From Clavelina lepadiformis (lineage: Eukaryota; Chordata; Ascidiacea; Aplousobranchia; Clavelinidae), in NCBI RefSeq assembly GCF_947623445.1, contig NC_135240.1, positions 22,754,001 to 22,818,000 of the forward strand: a stretch of DNA of 64,000 nucleotides. The letters run 5' to 3'. A program made the position numbers and the translations under genes. Below are positions 14,170 through 25,215 of the stretch, piece after piece; the first letter of the stretch is position 1, and each line of letters opens with the position of its first letter. The notes under the pieces are model-generated. The model did no database searches and was not told where the DNA came from. It worked only from the letters and a program-made list of their open reading frames with translations.

Positions 14170-14340
14170 AGCTGCAGTCGTGGATCAGGAACAGGTCAAC
14201 AACATGTGCGTAGCGTAATGTCATCCGTTGCGTTATACGTGCTCCGTGTTCGATACCCAGTGACGCTACCGTTGTAGTGCCATTGAGCAAGACATTAAGC
14301 CACTTGCTCCTGTTCAGTGGACCTGGTGGACAATTCTAAA
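14170..14340 (+). mobile_element. tRNA-derived SINE-like fragment
   Basis: A TAGCGTAATG word resembling an A box is followed about 40 bases on by GTTCGATACCC, a good B box. The body then reads TGCCATTGAGCAAGACATTA and ACTTGCTCCTGTTCAGTGG. The 'TTGAGCAAG(A/G)CA...CTGCTCC' body pattern is familiar from tRNA-derived SINEs of chordates and other marine animals. No clear tail or target duplication was found, so the limits are approximate. Confidence 0.5.
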
Positions 14341-16334
14341 TTCGGGCAATATAATAAACCAAAACACACAACTAAACAAAAACGTGTGGCAAGCGGAACT
14401 TGCACAACTTATCAAATAATAGATCGAATAGGATTGTTTCAGATTACAGCAGATTGTTCCATTTCCAAAACTGTGCCCAGGGGTATTAGTTACACTTTCG
14501 TGTGCCGGTATAAATTTATCAAAGTAATAAGATCAACCTAGACACAAAATAAAAATACTGTGAAAGGACTATCAATCACAGCATGGTATTCGATCAATGC
14601 CGTAGGTAATTTTCTGTTTAAGGCTAGTTGACAAACATTTGGCTAAAAGCTTTGTTTTATATTATGACAACTTTTATTTCGTTTGTGTATTAGGCCTACT
14701 TGTGTGAAGTATTACACAACAAACATGTCTGTCATAAAGACCGGCTTCACTGGCGGCTGTAGCTATATGAGCGAGGACGATTGATAGTTGATAACTTGTT
14801 TTTCCTTCTGCTTCGATGATATGAGTTCTCATTTCTCGAACGGCGTGATTATGCTGTTAGTTGCTTAAATTCTGTCTATGCATATTACTAAATGATAAAG
14901 TTCTCAATTGATTTATTATCAGACACAAAGGCTTTCACCTTCGGGCAAAGCTTACTGAATGTTACATTGCGCAGTAGTAACCAGTGAAATCAATCACGTA
15001 AAAAGAAAGGATTGCAAACATTACATTGGTATATATATGGCACATCAGTTCAAGCGAGGTAATTTATCTGAACGTCATTAAGGAGAATTCAAGTCCGGTC
15101 AACAACTGGATTGCAAGATCCCAAAATAAAGTTTCAGCATTTACAAAATAACTCATGACTCGTGACGTAACCGTCACAATACCTTTACTAAATCAGAGGG
15201 ATGCAACACACAGCCAGCGTAATCTTCAATCAATATGCCGGAAAATCTTTTTTGAAATTTTTTCAGGCGTAAAGTTTTTATTTCGTAATTACCTTCCTTT
15301 ATTTTCTGTGATTTATAACAGTCTTTTGTGTGGTTTATACTCTATAATTATTCATGACGTCATCGTTTAAGATATATCGTCACTTTTAATAATACTATAA
15401 CCTTTGATACTAAAAAATTTGAAGACACTAGACAGAACATGTCAAATGTATAGGTCTATACTCTAGAGGGTAACATATCCAACATTATTCAATTAATCGT
15501 GAAACCCCGCATGGGCTCACTGAAATTTTGTATGTCACTTTAGTACGCCTTAGGTAGGGTACTATTTCATGAAACCTTACTAAAATCACATACTTCTAAC
15601 TCTTGTAATAGAATGTTAAAGTCAACACTGCAATTTTGGGCCAAAAAAATCAAATTTCATCAATTTTCACCTACATTTTAGGCTAACCTAAACTTGCGAC
15701 CTGGAAGCTTTCGAGGCGCCATTTGCTAGGGTAATCTCCGTACTGAAACACAAAACCGGCCATGTTGGCCTTTGTTTGGTCTAACTACTCTAACACATTT
15801 TTTTAAACTATTACGTAGAAGTCAAACAAAACCATGGAAATCGCAAAATTATAGCATATATGGCGCCTATGCAGTAAGTTTCTTCTTATAACTCGTAAAT
15901 AAATTAATATAATACAGATAACAAAATAAATAGATATACGTAGCCTACATTCGCCATTAAATGATTGTTTAACACTGACTTCTAATAACTCTTCTTGAGA
16001 TCGTTCCTGACTGATTTTAATAAACCTTACTTTTTAATGACAATTAATTAGCACACCTTCATATAAAACCATAGCACGTCCGTGAACTAGACGTTTGACA
16101 TTTCTCCGATTTCACATAATGCTGAATTGTACCAATGTACACAACACAGACACTCAATCATACACGCATTAATAACAATAATAATAGCTTTTTTCATAAC
16201 CGTAAGGCTGAAATGGAACATTTTGACAAAGGTACACACAAGTGAAGGAATATTGTTGATGTCTTATATAAAAAGAAATAATTTTTTGAGAAAAAAACGA
16301 AAATTAAAACAAAGATTGTAAAGAATGCTCCACA

Positions 16335-19226
16335 TCAAGATTGAACACTAGGAGAATTTGCTCTGACTGCCAAATCAATAGCTTTCTTTTTTGCTTTATC
16401 TTTTACTTCATGTAAGGAGTCGAGAGCTTTCTCTCCAAGAACTGTATGCTGGCCAATGTGAGTAGTTGGCTGCACAAGAACACTTTGATAACCTAGAAAT
16501 GCTTTTCTTGCATTCGATTTCCAACGAGTTAAACCAAACTGTCTTAAAACATGTCGAAATCCAGTGAGGGATGAATTCACCCATCCTTCTCTAAAAACCT
16601 GGGTCGTCTTTGTAATGTCGGCTGGTGTGATGGTTAACCGCTCATGTACTTCCTACAAACATTCAATAATCTAATATGCGTAGTAGTACATCGAATAGGT
16701 ATTATTGTCATGCAATATTTCATTTTATACAATGGCAATAATTTTTTGGTAGCAGTAGATTATTATTTACCATCATATGTGCATAGGTAGTGTTCCAAGT
16801 GTAAACAGTCATGACATGTTTGGCAGGATCGACAATTGATTCCTCTATGACATGTGCGACCTGCTTCAAGTGAGATTTAAACACAACAACACCCCATTGT
16901 GGCAATGGGTTTGTTTTACTTAGAAGCCGACGGGTGTAAAGCTTTCCATCTGGAAATACCTTTCTCTCCAGAATATCTTCGGTTAGTACGTGTTGACTAG
17001 AAAAAAAAAACATGAAGATTAGTCTGGGGAGCAAGACACCATGTAAATTACTTGATAAACTAGATGAAAAAATAAATTCTAATTAACATGTGGAGTTTAC
17101 AAGAATGCACAACATTGGTATGAGTAACTCAGTGGTAACACTATGACTCAACTCAGCTTAAATGATTTAACTATACAACGCAAAGCTTTATATGGGCCAA
17201 ACTGCATTCTTTGTATGCTGCATGGAGAGAATATTTTAAAAAATCTACTTTGCAGCAGGTTTTTGTCTTTTTTCTTCCACTTTTCCAAGCAAAAATTGCA
17301 CAAATGAAACTTATTCAACTTCGTAAACAACCATTAACTTGTAGTTTCCATTACAACAACCTGCAGACAGGTATATACTTTCAGTTTTGACACAATTGCA
17401 ATATTGCACTTTCACTATTAGATGTCACAACTGCATTTATACATTCATCACAAGTACTGGCTCTTTCTTGGTCATTGTTTATATCGATCTTACACAACTT
17501 GTTTCAAATATATACAGTATATATACTGTTTAGAAATACCATAATCAACAAATACCAAAATAGTGATTAAAATAAAATCAAACATAGAAAATATTTCATT
17601 CCAATTTTTATTGCAATCACAGTCGCAAACAAGTGTAAAAAGTATCAAGGAGTGCGTTATTAGTAGGGCCCGCAAAAGTCAATAAAGTCAAAAATTTTTA
17701 AGGACCTCGTCTGACCACGAATCAAAGAATAAAGTTGTTTTCAGCACCTAGGGGATTGTTTCTAAGAAGTTAATAGGTCAAAATAAAGTCAAAATTTACA
17801 ATAAAGTCAAAATTTTCAATAAAGTCAAAATTTGTCAAAATATGGCTTTTTACAAAGTTTTTGTGTTTCTTGAGAGTAATTCTTGTAAAAATCCTCGTGG
17901 AAGCATTGTAAATCAGGAACTGCGACACAATTAAACCATATTAACCCATAAAAGCAGGAAATAAGTCACAATGCCCACTTGGATCAGCAGTAACTTTTAT
18001 CGCAAATTGTCCATTGTTTATTCATTGTTACGTATTTAAATAATTCTTATAAAAAACTTCTTTTCATAAACGTGGTATTTTCGAAGATCAACAGTTTGGA
18101 TTTTAGGAATAACCTACTGACATTCTGTAATACAAAAATGCCTAAGCAAGCTAAATCGTCTTCAGCAAAAGTTAGACAGACTTGTCGAGATTTTTCTGAT
18201 GAATTTAATGCAACTCCCGGGGGTGATTTAAGGTGCACTTTTTGCGAGGTTATAGTGAAGTGCGATAAAAAGTATTTTGTTGAAAGCCACAGGAAAAGTA
18301 AACGCCATCAAGCTGGATTGGAGCAACAACAAGCATTCCCTGTTTAATTTGCTGTTTATTAGAATTTACCATGCGGAGAAAATCGAGGCAAAGTGCCCTT
18401 TTCACAAGGACAAAATAACACAAGCTACCTAAATCTATCGCCAAAAAACACGACACACTTTACGTTTGGGTCTGAAATCGACAAAATATTATGTTTGGGT
18501 AACTGGAGGAAGAACTGTGGCCTCTACAAATAAGCAATTTCGTTAGGTCAAAATAAAGTCAAAATTTGATAAAAATAAAGTCAAAAAAAATTTTTTTTAG
18601 GTCAAAATAAAAATGGCCCTAGTTATTAGTGGTGCAGCAAAGCACCAAGTCGATTAGAACAGTAAACTCAGTCCTCAGTCATTAAACAGTAACCGCGGCT
18701 TGAACAGTGAGTAATCATCATAGAGTTTAATCTGAGCAACAGATTTCTTTACTCAAAGCAAAAAATTCCCATGCTAATACCAAATAGAGTTTAATGAAGT
18801 TTTAGAGAAAAGAAGAATTGTTATTTGTGTGCATTTGCTTCTGATTTGTGTTGTTGTTGTTGTTGTCTAAAGAAGCAAACCAGGAGGTCTTGGAAAAAAA
18901 ACCTGAAGTTTGCAGTAGCATACATTTTTGTATTCACAAGTGCAGCTTTAATTTTTAAATGATTTTTTGTGCAACCACAGTTACAATTGCGCAATGCTGT
19001 GTGGATAAAATTTTCAAACACAAAAAAGCCTACAGTTTGGTAGGCTTTATGAGGCACAGCAAGAACTATTTTGGGGGTAAAATAAATTGTCGACCTACCT
19101 GTATTGGTTGGGATATTTTTTCCAAAATCCAGTTACTGCATTAATCCAAGAGCACTCGAGTATATCAATTATCGATCCATATTTACTGGATCCATTTGCA
19201 TTGGATGTGCTCACATTTTGATCCAT
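16335..19226 (-). CDS. PRELID1: PRELI domain lipid-transfer protein, PRELID1-like (3 exons)
   Basis: PRELI/MSF1 proteins carry phosphatidic acid across the mitochondrial intermembrane space with TRIAP1 and so feed cardiolipin synthesis. Exons 19226-19099, 16996-16771 and 16652-16335 join in phase to 223 residues; human PRELID1 has 219. Family motifs in order are FWKKYPNQYSQHVLTED, RRLLSKTNPLPQWG, ESIVDP, YTWNTTYAHMM, FREGWVNSS and FGLTRWKSNA. A Lys/Ala-rich C-terminal helix (EVKDKAKKKAIDLAVRA) follows, as in PRELID1. The start ATG is supported by an in-frame TAG three codons upstream. The N-terminus carries about 15 Ser/Asn-rich residues before the KY that opens most family members. Intron 1 (2.1 kb) holds a hAT element. 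The paralogue assignment (PRELID1 rather than PRELID3) rests on the C-terminal helix. Confidence 0.9.
17664..18621 (+). mobile_element. hAT-type DNA transposon in PRELI intron 1
   Basis: The element starts TAGGGCC (17,664) and ends GGCCCTA (18,621). It is flanked by the perfect 8-bp duplication GTTATTAG at 17,656-17,663 and 18,622-18,629, as expected for hAT. Both subterminal zones carry repeated AATAAAGTCAAAA words, typical of transposase-binding repeats. At 958 bp it is too short for a full transposase. It keeps one small open frame with a zinc-finger-like motif (18,138-18,347). Intronic placement spares the host coding exons. Confidence 0.88.
18138..18347 (+). CDS. Short ORF with CGGBP1/BED-like zinc finger in hAT element
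   Basis: Seventy codons start MPKQAKSSS and contain CTFC, a spacer and SHRKSKRH. The C-x2-C...H-x-KSK-x-H spacing resembles the N-terminal finger of CGGBP1 and related hAT-derived proteins, which bind DNA. The frame closes after QQQAFPV, with no RNase H-like transposase core. It is either the remnant N-terminus of a hAT transposase or a small stand-alone DNA-binding protein. Its position inside a clean hAT insertion favours the first. An in-frame ATG also lies at about 18,072. Confidence 0.6.
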   Translation: MPKQAKSSSAKVRQTCRDFSDEFNATPGGDLRCTFCEVIVKCDKKYFVESHRKSKRHQAGLEQQQAFPV

Positions 19227-20038
19227 ACCGTACTAAATAAATCTGCACCACCCTAGCCCTAGTACTATAGTTGTTCTTACATACTGGAAAAAAAATTGTA
19301 CATATTTAGATAATTCCGTGATTGCAACATTCTGGTTAATAACCAAAAGGTGTAAATCATTAATTTTAGTTTAATTTCGCCAATGATTTGCTACCCAGGT
19401 GAACTCAAGCTGCAAGTTTTATGTAATGTTGTGGACCAATATTAGGGCGACTTTTTATTGACTTAAAAACAAAAATTAAAATTAAAGGTAAAAAAGATTG
19501 ACTGATTAAAATTCCAAAAATCGACTTTATTGACCGAACATATTTACTAAATAATTTAATGTTTCTTGAATATTTTTATTAAACAAACACTGAATCACTC
19601 GAATCAAACATTTTCACCTAACAAGACTTGCCTCCACGGTAAATGTTTTATTCATTTCTATGTGCTGGATAATGTACAGTATTGCCATTAATATGCCATA
19701 GCGGAAAGCATGGCAACTGTACCCTTGAGACTTTTGAAAACTCTGCTTGCTGCATCTAAGATCAACTTCGGAATAGCACAATCACTGAAAAAGGAGGAGA
19801 TACTGGTTTTGGCTCTTCCATTTTTCTCTTTATTTATAGCCAACCTGGTGCATAATTTTGCACCCAGTGCACACTGCTTTTAGCCGTCCAGCACCCGTTC
19901 ACCACAACTTTGGTCGTCCAGCACCCTCGAGATTTTGTCGAAAAGCACCATGCTTACCAGTCTGGCTAATGTACGTTGCAAGCAATAAATTTTATCCAAA
20001 AAAATCTTCCTCAACATTTTTAAGCAGATAGGCTAGAT

Positions 20039-20312
20039 CAGCGGTTCCAAAACTGGGGTCCGTAAAGCAGTTTCACAGGGTGGATGTAGTACACGTTATG
20101 AGAGTTGCGCTATCCAAAACCAAACCAAACATTGATGAGTTAGTTGCAGCAAAACAAGTGCACCCATCCCATTAAACGCTTACCGTATTTACGTTACCGT
20201 ATTTTTGCATTTTTTCCTATAGCATTCTTTGATTTTTATGGGGCCGCAAAATATCAAAATAATTGCAAATTGTCCGCCAGGCAAAATTTTTAGAAAAGTT
20301 TGGGAACCGCTG
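20039..20312. mobile_element. hAT MITE (CAGCGGTTCC ends)
   Basis: Left end CAGCGGTTCCAAAACT and right end AGTTTGGGAACCGCTG are inverted repeats. The 8-bp target duplication GGCTAGAT flanks it at 20,031-20,038 and 20,313-20,320. It is 274 bp with no coding potential. The ends resemble those at 29,303, 48,644 and 61,447, so they form one broad hAT MITE group. Confidence 0.88.
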
Positions 20313-20715
20313 GGCTAGATATATACCAATGTGTAGTAATCACCAAAAAAGGTGTGTAGTTTTACAGAAAAGGATTTAACAAATGCAATCTATCCAAGAA
20401 AAAAGCTGAAATTTGGTAGGTAACAAAATATTTAAATTGTTGAGATCACAGGCGTTGCAGACTGCAGAAATTGGCGGTTTTCACCAAGTTCTCGGTGAAG
20501 CAGATGCAAAATTCAGGTGTGCAACAAACTAACTGGTGTGTATTCGTGGTGGCCTTTTATACTAAAAAAGTAAAATAAAAAAGTAGCGTCTCCTTTGTGA
20601 TATGTTCTCGTAAGTTTTTATAGTCAAAAAGTATACACATGTTTTTTAAGTTGGCAGATTTTCTAAATAAACTTTTTTAAAGGAATATTGATTTTTTACT
20701 TTTACAGTAAGAACA

Positions 20716-20807
20716 GGTCTAGTGCAGAAGTGCACAACCAGATGACGTCAAAATTTGAGTAAGTGGGGTCTAGTATGCAAAGGCATCCTGTGATTGTGCA
20801 CTAGACC
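20716..20807. repeat. Fold-back repeat with GGTCTAGTGCA ends
   Basis: GGTCTAGTGCA (20,716-20,726) is the exact reverse complement of TGCACTAGACC (20,797-20,807), and further GGTCTAGT and GTGCA words lie between. A related block with TGCACTTCTGCATTAGACCC occurs near 50,634-50,653, so it is part of an interspersed repeat rather than unique DNA. Confidence 0.5.
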
Positions 20808-20827
20808 CGAAAAATCGCTCTTCTCCC

Positions 20828-21014
20828 CCAGACTGCAGAGTGTGGCATTGACGTAACCAATATCGCTTTATGTGAGGTTTAGTAGCGCATTTCAGTTGCG
20901 TTATTGTGCACTTGGGCAGGACAAAGAGGACATCTGTCTGCTACCTTGCACACCGGAATTTTGCTTCTGAACTCCCCAGGATCTCAGCAAACACAGCCAT
21001 ACTCTTCAGTCCGG
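20828..21014. mobile_element. MITE with CCAGACTGCAGAGT ends, copy 1
   Basis: CCAGACTGCAGAGT at 20,828-20,841 faces ACTCTTCAGTCCGG at 21,001-21,014; reverse-complemented, the two differ at 2 of 14 positions. Copy 2 at 24,938-25,215 has the same ends, and a partial inverted copy lies at 50,424-50,527. No coding capacity and no clear target duplication. Confidence 0.5.
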
Positions 21015-21049
21015 TATTTCGGCAAGCACAGAAGACTAAAATCTTTGTT

Positions 21050-21255
21050 TATTTATTATAAACTGGCGTTTAAACAACCAGCTTTTCATTATTTATTATA
21101 AATCGGCGTGAAGGTAGAAAGTTCGGTGTACACGTTGATATAGCTAGTACGTACAGGTACCACACTTTACACTATGGCAAAAAGATAGCCTAAATTTTAG
21201 TGGGATGGCGTGCAGTGACACCTTTTTTATTTATTATAAATCGGCGTGAAGGTTA
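21050..21255 (+). repeat. Three copies of a TTATTATAAATCGGCGTGAAGG word
   Basis: TTATTTATTATAAA(T/C)(C/T)GGCGT recurs near 21,050, 21,090 and 21,228. The last two copies extend through AAGGT and then share a CACGTTGAT or AACGTTGAT block about 25 bases on. It is a small local repeat of unknown role. Confidence 0.5.
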
Positions 21256-22264
21256 ACAAGTTAAACGTGAACGTTGATTAATCTCATGTCTATGACCATT
21301 GTAGGCATAGGCTAAGCTAAGCTATAACCAAGGCCTATATCAACTATCTTGAACTGGCGTATGAGTGTTTAAGCTTAGATATCGTTTGAAACTTAAGCTA
21401 TTCTTATAATCATCATAAAGCCAGTAAATCGATATTAAGCGCGCACTTTGCTACCTGAACAGTCCTACGAAAGCATGGTTAAGTTACGTCAAAAGTTTTG
21501 ACGCCGCCCCATGGCGACAATTATCTTTGTGTGACCTCGTCTTTTACGTTAGTAATAAAGTGCATGAGGAGTGAGTCGTACAATGTAGATTTGTTTTTTC
21601 AATAGCAAATTCTTAATACAAATACTTAACCTGAAAACAAGCTTATCTCAATATAAGTAAACTAAATTATTTGTTAAACCTATTGAATTTGAAAAGAATA
21701 TCCGTGTAAATATTTGGAACCTAGACGTTTTTTATACCAAAAACAACATAATACCAATATAGCATACCGTAATAACAACATTAACTTAAAAAAGACCTAA
21801 TTATTCGATTTAATCTACGGAATAAGATTTTGTTTTTTGTTTAAAACGTAACTAAACACTGTCATGGTATTACAATAGTAGCACCACTGGGTATGTTACA
21901 CAGGCCGCGTTATCGCGAGCCCGGCGCCAACAAATGCTGATCAAAACGTCGGCCTCTCGAGCCGAACGTCTTGTAAAGGAGATTTCGCTCTTAAATGACT
22001 TCTCTTCATTTGATGAAATACTTTTTCTCAACACATTACAAATAACATAGGTTTTATGGATCTAATAGCAAGTATTTATGAACATCCGTAAATTTTCGCC
22101 ATACATATAAAATAACGGGTCAACGGGTGTAAAATCTGTTGCTGGTTTCCTGTACTTAATCATTTAAATTTTAAAACATAAATTTGGTTAGCTGTCATGT
22201 GGTTTCTTATAACGTCAGTAACTTATTTACCGATGAAGTTGGTTATATACAATCATGTTGCATA

Positions 22265-22324
22265 GTTACTTATTCATGTAATTATTCCTAAATAAAAGAT
22301 ATTTACGAATACAAAATAAGTAAC
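22265..22324. mobile_element. Small MITE with GTTACTTATTCAT ends, copy 2
   Basis: GTTACTTATTCAT (22,265-22,277) faces ATAAGTAAC (22,316-22,324). Same terminal words and same ATA/CCAG flanks as the element at 4,059-4,140, but with a shorter, different middle. Confidence 0.5.
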
Positions 22325-22857
22325 CAGTATAACAAGAGTATCAAAATGACCATCAAAGATGTTAAAAATAATTGAAATTGCTTATAAAAAATACCTAACA
22401 CAACACAAACTGATGTTTCAAATGTTGACTTTTGCTTCATAAAAGAATGAAGCATCTGCATAACATATGCTATGTTCACTGTTAATTAAAGCAGAAACTC
22501 GTTAACACATATTTAAAATTTTCGAAAACTCAACAACAATAATAATTAACCTTACTGGTGCTAATTATTCAAACGACTATATAGTAAAATCGTTTATAAA
22601 AACCAGACAACTCAAACTTTCGATAACTCAAAGTAATGTAATTGTTCATTTCAGCAAACAAGCCATTGTAATATCAAAAATTCAGTTTCAAAGGGAATTT
22701 AGTAACTGGTTATATGCAACATAGGGCAGAGATTGACAATATTTAGTAAACATGGCAGACAGTGACATAAACATAGATTTATCATTCTGCAAACTGAAGT
22801 TGGCTAGTGGCTCATAAGATGCTTTCATTGAAAAATATCACTGAACTGAAATCTTTT

Positions 22858-24452
22858 TCAAGGGTCTCTCCATGTTACTTCTACTTCATCTGTTCTAAAC
22901 CTTTGTGTACACCAAGATTCTTCAAGTAAATCTTCGTAAGTAGCATCTTTTAGCCCAGTTCTGTACATTTCAAACCCAGCCTGAGCAATCATGGCACCAT
23001 TATCAATACAAAATCGTTCATCTGTGGCATACAGTTTTGCTCCTCTTTCATTTGCCATAATTTCCATCATTTCCTACAAAGAAGAAAAAACATGCAACAA
23101 TCAGAATTTTTAAATAGATTTGATGCTGAACTTGGGCATTTCAGCCCAGTTATGTATTATTTATAGGAGCTGTGAAATGTGATAAATTGAAATGAACTGA
23201 GTTCTGTTAAAAGCATAAACTAAACAAGAGTAACCCTGCTATAACCCGGTATAAAACCCCTTTATACCTGCAATCTCAGGTTACAACCAACACCACCAAC
23301 AATCATAACCTCCTGTGAACCACAGTGAGCCATTGCACGCTCAGTGATTTCAACTAACATGGAAAATAGTGTTTCTTGAAGAGAAAAACACAAATCTGCA
23401 GGAGTATATTCCGCCATCAAAGTCTTGTTTTTTGCTGCGTCTTCAATAAATGACAAGATCCCTGCAAATTCCATGGAAATGTTATTACAATTAGTTTGCT
23501 ATTATATTTACAACTATTTTTGGTTTACTTTACTTGTGATTTACATCATCGCGTGTAAATCGTTCCAGAGTAGACATTAAATTCAAACTAAACATTTTGT
23601 CATGTAAAAACTAATAATACACCTGTGAAAGAAACATCCATCCCCTTTACAGTATAGGGGAGCTGCAGAAATTTGTTTCCCTTTTTAGCTAATTGTTCAA
23701 TATTATAACCTGGGCTTGGATCATTTGATATCTGAATAATCCTTGCAAAGCGATCCAGGCAATTACCTACAGCAATGTCAATAGTCTCCCCAAAGATACG
23801 ATAGCGTCTTTCAGAATAAGCTATTACCTAAACATGGAAAAATTGATATGGATAAACTTCATTGCAAACTGACAGAAAACCTTCTAAAAAAATACCATAT
23901 GCATTATACTTTAATAATGTTTACATATTATAAATCATTTATATACTTGAGTATTTCCTCCAGACACATAGAGTACAGTAGGGTTGTCAGCCGAGGTTAT
24001 AAGTCGACCCATTTCAATGTGAGCAATACAATGGTTAACACCAATAAGTGGCTTATTCCACAACTGCGCCACAGTTCGCGCAGCAACAGCTACAGAAACA
24101 AGTGGTGCTCCCATGCCTGGGCCCTTTGTATAAGCAACACAATCAATATCGACATGTGTCAATCCTGCATCAGTCAGTGCTTGCCTTCAAACAAAAATGG
24201 ACATTATTTATCTAAATAGATGTCCTTCATATCATTTAAAGTGTAACGGTTTGTGGAAAATTTTGCATGACAATACTTCAACACGTTTAGCATCCATTCT
24301 CTGTGATGTTTAGCTGTTTCACGTGGCAAGAATCCTTTACCAGGTGGTGTGACATACGTATGGCGTGGATTGGAAAATACAACACCGTCTCTAACTATGC
24401 CAATGCCCAATTTGTTAGCACTGCCTTCAAATCCAATTACAGTTAATGGCAT
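22858..24452 (-). CDS. OSGEP: OSGEP / Kae1, tRNA t6A threonylcarbamoyl transferase (5 exons)
   Basis: Catalytic subunit of the KEOPS complex. It moves threonylcarbamoyl from threonylcarbamoyl-AMP to A37 of ANN-decoding tRNAs in cytosol and nucleus. Exons 24452-24277, 24184-23947, 23827-23623, 23461-23268 and 23073-22858 join in phase to 342 residues; human OSGEP has 335. ASKHA-fold landmarks are [14 protein letters not shown] near the start, the metal-binding H110 and H114 in [11 protein letters not shown], the SGGNTQV loop (133-139), [24 protein letters not shown] and D295 in [12 protein letters not shown]. It ends [13 protein letters not shown] small insert ([11 protein letters not shown]) near the C-terminus accounts for the extra length. 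No defect seen. This is the cytosolic paralogue, not mitochondrial OSGEPL1, judged by the start and length. Confidence 0.97.
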
Positions 24453-24937
24453 ATCTATTAAAACGTTTATGCAGCAAAACCTGCAAATATAATGTTAAAT
24501 ACAAAATTAATTTTGAAAATCACCTTTAGTTATGTACATTACTCTTACAATTTATAATGAAGCACAAAGATGGCGTGTGTTTCAACCAGTTTTGGAATGA
24601 TTACAAATATTTACTGACTACGATGCTGATACCAACAAAATTATCCTAATTCTGGTTCTTAAAATTTAGCAGTGGGAGACTTTGTTTGCATGATGTGGCA
24701 TGTGGGTAAAATATTTCCATTTGTTGTTCTTTTCTAATCAAATAATTCAAAAATATACTCAAAAGGAGGTAAATTTACATTTAGCTTTTGAAGTATTCAA
24801 ATCCACCTTTTAATTGAGGCGCATATAAACTGACTAAGTTTGCATATCCTATCTATGCACATATGAACAACAAAGAATTCTTTTAGTTGGAACCATTAAC
24901 AATATGCAATTGTAGTCTATAAATTAGGGATCACCAC

Positions 24938-25215
24938 CCAGACTGCAGAGTTGGCATAGCCATAGGCACACTCAATACTGGTTTTCACGAGCTTCAGTCC
25001 CATACTTAAGGTGCGTTATTTTGCACTTAATGACTTGTACAGAACTTCTGTGCACTCAATTTTCAATTGATTGAATAAGTGAAACAGTGTACATCCAGAC
25101 CTCACTGTGTACTTGCGCACTTCCATTGTGTACGAAGATTTTTGCACACCTTTTCATTTTTAGCTGCTTGGTGCATGCAAGATCATGCTGAAAATGGACA
25201 TACTCTGCAGTCCGG
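24938..25215. mobile_element. MITE with CCAGACTGCAGAGT ends, copy 2
   Basis: CCAGACTGCAGAGT (24,938-24,951) faces ACTCTGCAGTCCGG (25,202-25,215); one mismatch in 14 after reverse complement. About the first 100 bases match the partial copy at 50,424-50,527 almost base for base in inverted orientation, including a GCTTCAGTCCCATACTTAAG block. No coding capacity. Confidence 0.6.

Larger units (their letters stand above)
11280..16334. other. Intergenic region between QARS1 and the PRELI gene
   Basis: About 5 kb with no supported exon. It contains the presumed QARS1 promoter (just above 11,279), a SINE-like segment near 14,170-14,340 and a weaker tRNA-like segment near 12,060-12,115. The short open frames do not match any family I know and lack splice partners. 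Confidence 0.6.
19227..22857. other. Intergenic region between the PRELI gene and OSGEP
   Basis: No supported exons. It holds a hAT MITE (20,039-20,312), a fold-back segment (20,716-20,807), a MITE with CCAGACTGCAGAGT-type ends (20,828-21,014), three copies of a TTATTATAAATCGGCG word (21,050-21,255) and the second GTTACTTATTCAT hairpin element (22,265-22,324). Confidence 0.6.

Noticed and set aside
14240-14260. GTTCGATACCC as part of a true tRNA gene
   Set aside because: No complete cloverleaf can be drawn, and the following TTGAGCAAG body points to a SINE-like repeat.
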